From an uncultured Pleurocapsa sp. (GTDB taxonomy: Bacteria > Cyanobacteriota > Cyanobacteriia > Cyanobacteriales > Xenococcaceae), in the NCBI GenBank assembly GCA_938015355.1, contig CALLPS010000002.1:1-46140 (forward strand): a DNA stretch of 46,140 bases. The letters run 5' to 3'. Below are positions 9,873 through 20,618 of this stretch, piece after piece. Numbering within the stretch: position 1 is the first letter of the stretch; the number at the start of each line of letters is the position of its first letter. The translations under genes were made by a program, and so were the position numbers. The notes beneath the pieces were generated by a model that saw only the letters and a list, made by a program, of their open reading frames with translations, ran no database searches and had not been told where the DNA came from.

Positions 9873-10658
9873 CTATCGACAGTATGTTCTTTTCGCTAAA
9901 CTGGAATCAATGACAAATGGATTCTCATTACCCTGAAACTCAGCAACTTTATGAGAACGCTCTTGTTCTTGAATATCTACTGGATCGAGATTGTCCCATT
10001 GACAAAGGGTATTTTGCTGTGATGGAAAAAAATTAGAATCTTGTCCATTGGCTTGGAGGCGATAAACCGTATAAAAATAGAACATCGCCCGAGCAACATC
10101 ACCTTTTTTATTTTCTCTCGGTTCAAACAATCTATTGTTGAGAGATTCGCTATATTCATCAATAAATTGAGTGGGAATTGTTCTTAACTCTTGATCATTT
10201 CGCAACCATTTTTGGGTTGCAACATCATCGATTTCCCCAAAAGGATTATTGCTTCTCGCCGAATTTGCGCGATCGCGACTAGCAAAAAGACTGTGTAAAT
10301 CGCTTTTGGCTTGACCATTAGCGCCCTTGCTTTGTGGATAGATATGCTCCGCATTGATATTTTGAGCCGTCGCATCATTTCTGGGAGTATCAGAATCAGG
10401 AGCGATATTTGCCCCATAACCAGTATAGATTCCTGCAACCAATCCATTTTGATTATCAATCTGAGTATAAAGAATATCTCTGCCTTTTCTGTACCCTAGG
10501 GTTGCTTCAGGAGCATATTCTCTAGCTATTGCTGACTCCAATGCCGCACCATCTAAACTGGGAAATAGTTCCTCAGCCAAGACGATGGAGGAGTGATTTA
10601 CCACCAAGAAACAGCATAAACAGAAGATATTGGTGAGCTGCTGGAATAACTTATTCAT
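9873..10658 (-). CDS. Endonuclease I family, secreted
   Basis: AEHIYPQSKGANGQAKSDLHSLFASRDRANSARSNNPFGEI motif; N-terminal signal-like hydrophobic segment. Confidence 0.88.
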   Translation of the reverse strand: MNKLFQQLTNIFCLCCFLVVNHSSIVLAEELFPSLDGAALESAIAREYAPEATLGYRKGRDILYTQIDNQNGLVAGIYTGYGANIAPDSDTPRNDATAQNINAEHIYPQSKGANGQAKSDLHSLFASRDRANSARSNNPFGEIDDVATQKWLRNDQELRTIPTQFIDEYSESLNNRLFEPRENKKGDVARAMFYFYTVYRLQANGQDSNFFPSQQNTLCQWDNLDPVDIQEQERSHKVAEFQGNENPFVIDSSLAKRTYCR

Positions 10659-10866
10659 CAAATTAGAAAAAAAGATAATTAGCAAGAACTTTATAGGGAC
10701 ATGATCCCATCAAATGAGAGAAAAATCTCTAAAAAACAGATTAGCGATCGCTATTTAGGGTCTCAGATCACAGATCCTTACAATTTCCTAGCGTAAGATT
10801 GATGTAATAGATGATACATTTATTATTTTTTTACAAATTTCCCGTATCTTCTGTTACAATTCTTAT

Positions 10867-10981
10867 TAAGTCACCAGAATTTTGAAAGTTGTCTCGTTGG
10901 GGAACGCGCAGCTAAAGATTTTTCCAGACTTAAACAACAACAATTTTATCCAGCCAGCGATCGCTGCGCTGGTGTTTTTTT
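10867..10981 (+). ncRNA. Candidate orphan sRNA
   Basis: TTACAA (10831-10836) - 18 nt - TACAAT (10855-10860) promoter-like pair upstream; strong GC-rich terminator hairpin CCAGCCAGCGATCGCTGCGCTGG (10950-10972) with T7 ending at 10981; no plus-strand CDS in between. Confidence 0.5.
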
Positions 10982-11000
10982 GCTCAAAGTTTACAATCTT

Positions 11001-11120
11001 TTACCGTCGATTTGGGTTTATCACAAGGGCACAATGTAAAGCCTACCCCGTGACTGGGTACTTGCTCGTAGTATTTAGTATTTAGTATTTAGTATTTAGT
11101 ATTAAACCCGCTACTAATAG
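11001..11120 (+). repeat. Dispersed structured repeat R1, copy 1
   Basis: About 120 bp highly similar to 39507-39625; contains ACCC..GGGT hairpin, GGGTTTA...TAAACCC inverted ends and five (TAGTATT) units at 11069-11103. Confidence 0.85.
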
Positions 11121-11277
11121 GAAAACAAAGTGAGTGGAAAAATTATCAGGTAGTTCTTTTAATACCTAAGACAGATTATTTTTTGCTAAAAGTACTGAAT
11201 AATTAATGGATAATAGGCAGAAAATATTTTTGATTAATTGAATATAGATATCAAGATTGTTTGAGGCAAAATATATC

Positions 11278-12045
11278 ATGGAAGAATCGAGAAAAGATAA
11301 AATAATTAGTAATTTACAGCAGGCTAAAGAAACAGGACAGTTAAAGACAGAAAATATTCGAGATATTGTTAAAACTGCTGTATCTGAAGCTGCATCGGAA
11401 GTAAAAGAAGGTCGAACAGAAATTATCACTTTGGTTCAAGAAGCGATCGCCGCAGTAGTGGAAATATATCAGGATAAGCAAGGCGAAATTAAAGAAGAAA
11501 TTTCTGCTTCCATTGAAGGTGCACTAGAGGGTGTTAGTAGGGAGAAAAGAGAGTCTATTTCCTCTACTCAATCAGAAATTCAAACTTTACAAATAAAAGT
11601 AGAAAAAGAAGAAGCGGAACTCCAACAAGAAATAGAGGTCGTATTAAAAGAAATCCAAACTGAAGGCAAAGGTAACTCTGAGTCAGTAAAAAAAGCGATC
11701 GCCGATGCTATTCGTCATCTCGAAAATAGTGAAGAAGTTGCCTTATTACAGAAAAGATATGCTCAACTTAAAGCCCAATTAGCTATTATTCAGGCTAATT
11801 TAGCTAGTAGATATGGCGAAAGTTATGGGAACGTAAACCAATATCTTGATGATGCTAAAAGTTGGTATGAAAAAGCCAAAGATAATCCTGAAGTTTTTAC
11901 AGGAAAAATAGAAGCAAAACAACAAGAGTTTGAGTCTAAGTTAGGGGAAACTGGAGTAGCGATCGCAAGAAGAGAAAGACAGGTAAAACAACTGTTAAAA
12001 GAATTGTGGAAATCTATTTCTGATGTTTTTCATGATCATAAGTAA
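11278..12045 (+). CDS. Conserved coiled-coil/helical protein of unknown function
   Basis: ATG 11278; Glu/Lys/Ala-rich heptad-like protein (TENIRDIVKTAVSEAASEVKEGRTEI...). Confidence 0.7.
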   Translation: MEESRKDKIISNLQQAKETGQLKTENIRDIVKTAVSEAASEVKEGRTEIITLVQEAIAAVVEIYQDKQGEIKEEISASIEGALEGVSREKRESISSTQSEIQTLQIKVEKEEAELQQEIEVVLKEIQTEGKGNSESVKKAIADAIRHLENSEEVALLQKRYAQLKAQLAIIQANLASRYGESYGNVNQYLDDAKSWYEKAKDNPEVFTGKIEAKQQEFESKLGETGVAIARRERQVKQLLKELWKSISDVFHDHK

Positions 12046-12152
12046 CTAGAGTTGTTAACTTGTTGACCTTCGCTCTCTACCCGAATCTAAAGAGTAAATA
12101 ATAAGATTTCTGTGCCTTTCAAAGCATATCTGCTTGTTTCTTTCTTTTATTA

Positions 12153-12197
12153 AAAAAGACCTCTCAAATAGCTTTTTTGGGAGATCTTTATTTTTAT
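12153..12197 (+). terminator. Rho-independent terminator after the coiled-coil gene
   Basis: AAAGACCTCTC...GGGAGATCTTT followed by ATTTTTATTT. Confidence 0.6.
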
Positions 12198-12280
12198 TTC
12201 CTATATTAGTAATTAAAGTAATCAATAACTAAAGGATTATTACTCATTATTTGCGAAGCTTATCCTTTAGGACTCATTAC

Positions 12281-12330
12281 TTACGAGCAATCAAATAAAT
12301 TTGTCCTAACATCACTTTGTACGGCTATAG
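12281..12330 (-). repeat. Dispersed repeat R2, copy A
   Basis: Reverse complement CTATAGCCGTACAAAGT....TTAGGA...GCTCGTAA matches 29340-29390. Confidence 0.6.
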
Positions 12331-12339
12331 TGCCTAGAT

Positions 12340-12516
12340 TTAAGCATTTGCTTGTTCTGATTTTTTCGAGATTAGCCAAAGAGCATGGATGATTCCTGGC
12401 ACCCATCCTAGTAAAGTTAATAGGACATTGATTAGTAATGCTTGGCTAATTCCCATAGTGAGAAATACCCCAAGTGGAGGTAGTAAGATGGCTGCAATAA
12501 CGTTAATAATTCCCAT
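12340..12516 (-). CDS. YqaE/Pmp3 family small membrane protein
   Basis: 58-aa ORF absent from the supplied track: MGIINVIAAILLPPLGVFLTMGISQALLINVLLTLLGWVPGIIHALWLISKKSEQANA. Confidence 0.9.
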   Translation of the reverse strand: MGIINVIAAILLPPLGVFLTMGISQALLINVLLTLLGWVPGIIHALWLISKKSEQANA

Positions 12517-12761
12517 TTTTATTTCCTTGGATTTTCTTAAATACGATTGCTAATATTTTAATGTCTTGGGGATTGACTTTTCCTCAGTCTTAAGTAAGAC
12601 AATTATTCAGTTATTGATCTAGTTTAAGTATATCTCTAGTGAGAGGAAAAAATAGAGCTGATCACTGACAATACATAGTAATTAAAAAAATAAATTCGCA
12701 TTTTCGCTGTTTTGGAAAAAGCTTTGGAAAAGCATTTTAGAAATTACATTAGGAGGTACCT

Positions 12762-13127
12762 ATGTTAGGTTCATTATTAACGGTTTTAGCCACTGCCTTA
12801 AGTTTATTGGTCGTCGATATCATTTTCCCAGGAGTTAGTCTCGCTAATTTTCCTGCTGCAATGGTTGCTGGTTTAGTAATTGGTTTAGTAAATTCAGGTA
12901 TTAGACCTATAATCTCTTTACTATCCTTACCCCTCAATATTCTTAGTTTAGGAGCATTTTCTCTTGTAGTTAATGGATTATGTTTCTGGTTAGCTTCATT
13001 GTTTGTCCCTGGTTTCCGAGTCGCAGGGTTGATCGCGTTTATCGTTGCTCCCGTGATTCTTTCTTTAGTCAGTACTTTTCTCAATAAGTATTTTGCCGAA
13101 AAACTGCCTAACTTAGCTCAAGAATAA
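12762..13127 (+). CDS. Phage holin superfamily IV-like membrane protein
   Basis: Four hydrophobic helices; IFPGVSLANFPAAMVAGLVIGLVNSGIRPIISLLSLPLNILSLGAFSLVVN, typical of the family. Confidence 0.85.
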   Translation: MLGSLLTVLATALSLLVVDIIFPGVSLANFPAAMVAGLVIGLVNSGIRPIISLLSLPLNILSLGAFSLVVNGLCFWLASLFVPGFRVAGLIAFIVAPVILSLVSTFLNKYFAEKLPNLAQE

Positions 13128-13318
13128 CTATAAAAAAATAAAGTAAAATACCTTTTTAGGTAGGTAGACATAATTAAATATACAACCAAAATTAGGGTCT
13201 TAATTTTGATGTTGATTATTCGCCTGTCTTGTATTCTCCACTACCCAAAGCATCTTATAATTAATTAGACCCATCTACTTACTTATTATTTTGACCGCAG
13301 AACAAAATAATATTAGAG

Positions 13319-13346
13319 AGTTGTCTATTTTAGGCAACTTTTTTTC
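13319..13346 (+). terminator. Rho-independent terminator
   Basis: AGTTG...GCAACT stem followed by a run of T's. Confidence 0.5.
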
Positions 13347-13551
13347 GATTTTAATATTACAAAAAAATAAAAACTATATCTAATGATTATTGGGTAATAG
13401 AACCTTAGGTAGATAACTTTTTTAGTTCAAGCTGAGATACTAAAGAAAGAAATAAGAAGAGAATTTTTAGAATTTTTCAAAGCTAATTTTCCAACACAGA
13501 GCTTTGCATATATCTTCTGACTAGTATTTACTATAGATAGGAACAAAAACT

Positions 13552-14526
13552 ATGACTACTCAACAATACAAGCGCGCAGCCGGACTATTCTACAGTCGTG
13601 ATGAAGCCGAAGCAGCCGTACTTGCCCTCAAGGTTGCAGGTTTTGACATGGAGCGAGTAACCGTCATTGCCAGAGATGCAGACAAAATTGCTGGACAAGA
13701 AACTACAGAAGAAGTAGGAAACAAAGCAGACGAAGGTGCTGCTGCTGGTGCCTTGACAGGGGGAGCCTTGGGGGGGATTACTGGCTTATTAATCGGTTTA
13801 GGTACTTTAGCTATACCTGGTATTGGACCAATATTACTAGCTGGGGCAGAGGCAACTGCGATCGCAACTACCATAGCAGGTACGGGCATTGGTGCGGCGG
13901 CTGGAGGTTTAATCGGTGCCTTGATTGGTTTGGGTATCCCTGAAGAAAAAGCAAAAGTATATAGCGATCGCGTCAGTGGTGGTAGTTTTCTTGTAATGGT
14001 AACAGGCACAGAGTATGAAATTGACCGTGCTGCCACAATTATGAATCAAAATGGTGTAGAAGAGTTTGATATCTATGATATGCCAGGAACTACTCCCACT
14101 GCTGTTGATGATGTGGACGAAGATATTAGAACTCGTACAGATATCAATGATAACGACAAAATCAAACTATATGAAGAACGTTTGATGGTCAATAAGCAGC
14201 GGGAGAAGACTGGAGAAGTTGCTATCGGGAAACGGGTAGAGACAGAAACAGCAACGGTTGCTGTACCTATTGAAAGAGAGCGGGTTGTCGTAGAGCGCAC
14301 AAATGCGGTAAATAGCGCGGCAGTTAATCCAGATACAGCATTTGCAGGAGGGGAAGTAGCCCAGATGAATGTCTATGAAGAAACTGCTGATATTACAAAG
14401 CAAGCTTTTGTTCGTGAAGAAGTCAGTGTCCGCAAGGAAGTAGAGCATGAGACTGTGGAAGCGAAAGAAACTGTTCGCCGAGAAGAACTAAAAGTAGACA
14501 CAGAAGGCGACGTAATTCAACGATAA
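13552..14526 (+). CDS. Glycine-zipper stress protein with C-terminal DUF2382 (AvaK/YsnF-like)
   Basis: Gly/Ala-rich hydrophobic core; LYEERLMVNKQREKTGEVAIGKRVETETATVAVPIERERVVVER DUF2382 motif. Confidence 0.85.
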   Translation: MTTQQYKRAAGLFYSRDEAEAAVLALKVAGFDMERVTVIARDADKIAGQETTEEVGNKADEGAAAGALTGGALGGITGLLIGLGTLAIPGIGPILLAGAEATAIATTIAGTGIGAAAGGLIGALIGLGIPEEKAKVYSDRVSGGSFLVMVTGTEYEIDRAATIMNQNGVEEFDIYDMPGTTPTAVDDVDEDIRTRTDINDNDKIKLYEERLMVNKQREKTGEVAIGKRVETETATVAVPIERERVVVERTNAVNSAAVNPDTAFAGGEVAQMNVYEETADITKQAFVREEVSVRKEVEHETVEAKETVRREELKVDTEGDVIQR

Positions 14527-14554
14527 GGATAGAAAAGTAACTCAGATATTAGAT

Positions 14555-15355
14555 ATGGATTTTGGCATCAAAGATAAGGTAGCCGTAATTACTGGTGGCG
14601 ACTCAGGTATGGGAAAAGCCACTGCTAAGTTACTGGCTGCTGAGGGAGTGAAACTAGCTCTAATCGATAAAACAACCGATGAACTTAAGGCAACAGCAGA
14701 AGAAGTAAGTAAAATAGGCGAGGCAATACCAGTTACTGCCGATTTAAGAAATTTAGAAGAAGTCGAAGCAGCAAAGAAACATATCCTTAACTACTTTGGC
14801 TCGGTCGACATTTTGGTCAACTGCGCGGGTATCACTGGCGCAACTAAAGACTTTCTGGAGTTAACTGACGAAGATTGGTACAACACCATTAATGTTGACC
14901 TCATGTCTGCGGTGCGTGTCTGTCGAGCTTTCATTCCCTCTATGCAGCAACAAGGTTGGGGGCGAATTGTTCTGATTGGTTCAGAAGACGCAGTACAACC
15001 CTATACCGATGAGATGCCCTATTGTGCGGCGAAAGCAGGTGTGCTCAACTTAACTAAGAATCTATCTAAAGCCTATGCTAAAGATGGTATTTTGGTTAAC
15101 TCCGTATCCCCTGCCTATATTGCTACTCCGATGACGGATGCCATGATGGAGAAAAGAGCCCAGGAGAAAGGAATGAGTTTCGATCAAGCAATTGAAACTT
15201 TCCTTGATGAAAAACGCCCTCACCTAGAATTACACCGTCGGGGAAAAGCGCAAGAAGTGGCTGCGGTAATTGCCTTCCTTTGTTCCCAGCATTCTAGCTT
15301 CGTTGTCGGAGCAAACTATCGAGTTGATGGTGGCTCAGTAGCTACTGTCGGCTAA
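14555..15355 (+). CDS. SDR family oxidoreductase
   Basis: TGGDSGMGKATAKLL, NCAG, YCAAKAGVLNLTK. Confidence 0.93.
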   Translation: MDFGIKDKVAVITGGDSGMGKATAKLLAAEGVKLALIDKTTDELKATAEEVSKIGEAIPVTADLRNLEEVEAAKKHILNYFGSVDILVNCAGITGATKDFLELTDEDWYNTINVDLMSAVRVCRAFIPSMQQQGWGRIVLIGSEDAVQPYTDEMPYCAAKAGVLNLTKNLSKAYAKDGILVNSVSPAYIATPMTDAMMEKRAQEKGMSFDQAIETFLDEKRPHLELHRRGKAQEVAAVIAFLCSQHSSFVVGANYRVDGGSVATVG

Positions 15356-15390
15356 ACAATTAATAACTTTTAATAATTTTGGAGATGATA

Positions 15391-15849
15391 ATGAATAAAC
15401 TAACAGGATTTTTATTAGGTAGTGCTTTGCTATTTAGTACAGTTGCTTGCGATACCGCCCGTACTAGTGCCGACGCACCCACAGATATAGAAGATGGCGC
15501 AGTAGTCGAAAATGCGGCGGAAGTAGAAGAAACTTTAGAAGATGCCACTAGCGAAGTTCGTCAGGATCAATTGAGTTCAGATATTCGCGCCAGGGAACAA
15601 CGTAATGATATTGCTGGAGAACAAGGGGTAAGAGACGATTCTGATTTAGAAAGCGAAATTAGAGCAAAATTAGAGGCTAACATTCCTCGTGCCAAGCTTA
15701 CTGTTGATGCGGAAGAAGGTAATGTGGCAATTGTGGGTACTGTACCCAGTCAGAAAGAATATGAGAGTATCATGCCTCTCGCGCAAGACATCACTGGCGT
15801 TAACGAAATTAGTATGCAAGTGGAAGTTATTCCTTCTAGTGAATCATAA
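15391..15849 (+). CDS. BON-domain lipoprotein
   Basis: Lipobox-like LLFSTVAC; C-terminal BON pattern (ESEIRAKLEANIPRAKLTVDAEEGNVAIVGTVPSQKEYE). ATG 15391 with GGAG upstream. Confidence 0.8.
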   Translation: MNKLTGFLLGSALLFSTVACDTARTSADAPTDIEDGAVVENAAEVEETLEDATSEVRQDQLSSDIRAREQRNDIAGEQGVRDDSDLESEIRAKLEANIPRAKLTVDAEEGNVAIVGTVPSQKEYESIMPLAQDITGVNEISMQVEVIPSSES

Positions 15850-15937
15850 TCCTTATTACGAATATCGAAAAGAGCAGGGTTTGGCAATGCCAGCCCTTTG
15901 CTAGTATTTACAATAGTCAATTGTTAGTCAATAAATT

Positions 15938-16462
15938 ATGTTAGATAATCCATTTATAAGTACGATTATCTTAGGGACGGTCGCTTATGTGGCGATCATT
16001 GTCATGTTGCGGCTATCTGGCAAACGTACTCTCTCAAAATGGAATGCTTTCGATTTTGTGGTAACGATCGCTTTTGGCTCAATTTTATCCAGTATCTTAC
16101 TTTCTACCAAGGATTCTTTTGGCACAGGTATTCTGGGTTTTGCTCTATTGGTACTATTTCAATATATCTTGACCTGGATTTCGGCGCGTTCTTCTTTGGT
16201 GCAGAAATTAGTTAAAGCTGAACCCGCATTATTACTTTATCAGGGACAATTTCTCGACGATGTTCTCAAACGAGAGAGAGTAGCAAAAGGGGAAGTTTTA
16301 GCAGCATTGCGTGCTAGTGGAATTGGAGCCATTGAAGATGCTGATGCCGTTGTGTTAGAAACTGACGGTAGTTTTAGTGTGATTGCCGATTTAAGTAATA
16401 GCAGCGCTTCTGCCTTAAAAGATGTAAAAGAATGTGATCGTACAGCTCTTCAACTACAATAA
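15938..16462 (+). CDS. DUF421 (YetF-like) membrane protein
   Basis: LRLSGKRTLSKWNAFDFVVTIAFGSILSSILLS. Confidence 0.9.
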   Translation: MLDNPFISTIILGTVAYVAIIVMLRLSGKRTLSKWNAFDFVVTIAFGSILSSILLSTKDSFGTGILGFALLVLFQYILTWISARSSLVQKLVKAEPALLLYQGQFLDDVLKRERVAKGEVLAALRASGIGAIEDADAVVLETDGSFSVIADLSNSSASALKDVKECDRTALQLQ

Positions 16463-16543
16463 GTTCTTTGAGCAATGGCTTTGAATCTCTTAAAAAATTA
16501 TCAATAAATCAAATTTATCTAATCTATCTTTGGGGACATTTCG

Positions 16544-17254
16544 TTGATGAAGCTTTGGCTCTATTATCTCGCTGCATTTTTTGGCATTATCCTCGCACGA
16601 TACTTTATCGTAGCGGGAGGAACATACTGGCTATTTTATTCTTCTTCCAATAAGTCTTTTATCAAACAACCTCATATCCAATATCCAAGTTGGAGAGAGA
16701 TCAAAAAAGATATAGCTCTCTCTGTTATTGCGACAACTGCTTTAGCTATTTGTGCCGCTATCATAATGACAATCTATGATTCTGGTGCTACTCGTCTATA
16801 TTGGTCGGTCGGCAGTTATGGAATATGGTACTTTATTGCCAGTTTCTGTGGCGTAATCTTATTACAAGACACTTGCTACTATTTTTTTCATCGAGGTTTT
16901 CATCATCCTCTGCTATTTAACTGGCTACATCGAGGACATCATCGTTCTAAAAACCCGACACCTTGGACTTCTTTTGCTCTTGATTTTCCCGAAGCGTTAA
17001 TTCAAGGATTATTTTTAATAGTCATAGTTTTTATCATTCCTCTTCATTTTGTTGTACTGGCATTATGGCTAGTAACAATGACTATTTGGTCATTGGTCAA
17101 CCATCTTGGTTTTGAATTATTCCCTGGTTTTCCCGAGCACTGGTGGGGAAAGTGGTTTATTAGCTCAGATCACCATTCTCTTCATCACCGTAAATATAGT
17201 AAGCATTATGGGCTATATTTTACTTTCTGGGATCGCTTGCTTGGTACTAACTAG
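16544..17254 (+). CDS. Sterol desaturase/fatty acid hydroxylase family protein
   Basis: Histidine boxes HRGFHH, HRGHH, HHSLHH. Confidence 0.9.
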   Translation: MMKLWLYYLAAFFGIILARYFIVAGGTYWLFYSSSNKSFIKQPHIQYPSWREIKKDIALSVIATTALAICAAIIMTIYDSGATRLYWSVGSYGIWYFIASFCGVILLQDTCYYFFHRGFHHPLLFNWLHRGHHRSKNPTPWTSFALDFPEALIQGLFLIVIVFIIPLHFVVLALWLVTMTIWSLVNHLGFELFPGFPEHWWGKWFISSDHHSLHHRKYSKHYGLYFTFWDRLLGTN

Positions 17255-17322
17255 TATTGATTTTATATTTAATTGTGTTGAAATCAAATTAATATTATTA
17301 AATAAAAAAGTCAATAAAAAAA

Positions 17323-17345
17323 GAAGGAATATCTCATATTCCTTC
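17323..17345. terminator. Bidirectional terminator-like hairpin between convergent genes
   Basis: Perfect 10-bp stem GAAGGAATAT/ATATTCCTTC with 3-nt loop. Confidence 0.55.
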
Positions 17346-17386
17346 CTCTAAAATAATATTTGCAACTAACAATTTATAACTAACAA

Positions 17387-17569
17387 TTAGTCGATCGCAT
17401 CTTTAACGGCATCCTTACCATCTTCAACGGCATGCTGTGCTGATGCTTCAGCTTGCTTTGCTTTTCCTTCCGCTTGGTCTGCCTTGTCTCCAGTAACATT
17501 ACCCATTGCTTCTTGAGCTTTACCTTCAATGTTTTTTGCTGTGGCTTCTACTCTATCTTGAGTACTCAT
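17387..17569 (-). CDS. CsbD family stress protein
   Basis: VEATAKNIEGKAQEAMGNVTGDKADQAEGKAKQAE. Confidence 0.9.
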   Translation of the reverse strand: MSTQDRVEATAKNIEGKAQEAMGNVTGDKADQAEGKAKQAEASAQHAVEDGKDAVKDAID

Positions 17570-17820
17570 AATTTATTTCTCCTAAGATTAATTATCCGTT
17601 TCGTTACTAACTATAATAATAAAAAATCTTCTCTGATTTAATCTATCAAAGGTTATAAAAATATTTTTATAGTACTAATGCAATTACACTTATTATTTAT
17701 CTCTCTTTATTTCCTAATATCATTCTCGCGAAGCATAAAACAATAATGACTTTAATCAAATCTCTAATCGCAAATAAAAATCTTGCTTGACATCATAACT
17801 TTTACTACAATTACCAATCA

Positions 17821-19131
17821 TTACTCACCGAAACTTACCCAAGTTTTAATAACTTTTCCTGTGATTTCTTGATTGTACCAAGGAGTATTAGTTGCAGGAG
17901 AGCGCAACTGCTCTCGGTTAGCAGTCCAAATTTGCTGGGGATCAAATAAGACTAAATCGGCAGTTTGCCCAGGAGCGATCGCCAGAGATTTTTGCTGTAG
18001 ACATTGACTAGGACGACTACTAAGAGCTTGCCACAATTCTATTGCCGACCATTCCCCAGTATCCACAAATCTTTGCCATAACAGAGGTAAAGCCAATTCC
18101 AAACCGATTACCCCTGGGGGTGCTAGAGCGAAAGCTACAGTTTTCTCTTCATAGGTGTAGGCTTGATGATCAATGGCGATCGCATCGATCATACCCTGAG
18201 CAACACCATTAATCAAAGCTAGCTGATCTTGTTTATTTCCCAATGGCGGCTCCAGACGAAAATTAGGATCGTAACTAGCGATTGCCTCACTATCCCACAA
18301 CAAGTGCATCCAGGTGGTACTAGCTGTAATCGGCACCCCACGACTTTTGGCATCAGCAATTAGCTCCACGCCTCTTTTGGTTGATACCCGCATAATATGA
18401 ACGGGAGTAGGTATTTCCGCCACAATTTCGATTACCGCGGCGATCATCGCCGCTTCAGAAAAACTAGGATTTCCTGACATACCGTAGCGAATTGAGACTT
18501 CTCCATCCCTAACCACCCCATCTCCCACCAACTCATTTTGCTGCATGGCGATCGCAATTGTTTTCCGCCATGGCTGGACATACTCTAAAATCTGTTTCAA
18601 TGTATTGAGGCTACCCAAATTATGATGACCAACAAAGCCGATTATCCCTGGTGCTAACTCCCCTAGTTCAGTCATTTTCCGCTGCACATCATCATAGGAA
18701 GCACCCCAAAAATTCAATTGGGTTAGGGAATTCTGGTGACTGGAGTTGAGATCATCACTTTTTTGCTTAACGGCAGTTAAAACCTCGATATTATCAATTA
18801 AAGGAACAGTATCGGGTAAAATTCCGATTTGGGTAAACCCGCCCCCTGCCCCAGCTTGAACGAGATCAAATAAAGTTTCTCTGGCTTCGTTGCCTGGTTC
18901 TCCACTATGACTATAGAGATCTACTAGTCCTGTCCCTAAAATTAAGCCCGATTGATTAATAATTGTCGCTTGTATCGGATAATCAGTAATTTGCTCGGCG
19001 ATCGCTTCAATTTTACCGTTAATAATCAAAACATCAGCAATTTGATCGACTTGTTGAGTGGGGTCGATAATTCTTACTTGTTGCAGCAATTCCATTTTCT
19101 TAAGAACTTCTTGATTAATAATTGTTGACAT
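17821..19131 (-). CDS. pyrC: Dihydroorotase
   Basis: Amidohydrolase fold: GTGLVDLYSHSGEPG, VHIMRVSTKRGVELI, IDAIAIDHQAYTYEEKTVAFALAPPGVIGLE. Start at 19131 or an internal ATG; ORF track extends to 19182. Confidence 0.87.
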   Translation of the reverse strand: MSTIINQEVLKKMELLQQVRIIDPTQQVDQIADVLIINGKIEAIAEQITDYPIQATIINQSGLILGTGLVDLYSHSGEPGNEARETLFDLVQAGAGGGFTQIGILPDTVPLIDNIEVLTAVKQKSDDLNSSHQNSLTQLNFWGASYDDVQRKMTELGELAPGIIGFVGHHNLGSLNTLKQILEYVQPWRKTIAIAMQQNELVGDGVVRDGEVSIRYGMSGNPSFSEAAMIAAVIEIVAEIPTPVHIMRVSTKRGVELIADAKSRGVPITASTTWMHLLWDSEAIASYDPNFRLEPPLGNKQDQLALINGVAQGMIDAIAIDHQAYTYEEKTVAFALAPPGVIGLELALPLLWQRFVDTGEWSAIELWQALSSRPSQCLQQKSLAIAPGQTADLVLFDPQQIWTANREQLRSPATNTPWYNQEITGKVIKTWVSFGE

Positions 19132-19175
19132 TGTGTACTGTAGATCACGATAATAATAGTTTGTGTAAACTTTAG

Positions 19176-20522
<1,347 letters not shown>

Positions 20523-20618
20523 ATGAAACTTCATCTCCAGAAGACAATTTAGTCAGTTATCGTCTCAATTAGTTGAAATTTTTACCATATCAGTTAACTA
20601 CCACATCACATTAAAGCT

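Noticed and set aside
10184-10459. ORFs at 10184-10459 and 9977-10162 (minus) within endonuclease I
   Set aside because: Alternative frames of the same region; the 9873-10658 frame carries the nuclease motif
12762-13127. Prophage evidence from the holin-like gene
   Set aside because: This holin-IV-like family is widely chromosomal; no structural, integrase or packaging genes nearby
16468-16653. 61-aa plus-strand ORF at 16468 and 81-aa ORF at 17106
   Set aside because: Out-of-frame overlaps with the sterol-desaturase-like CDS and no motifs
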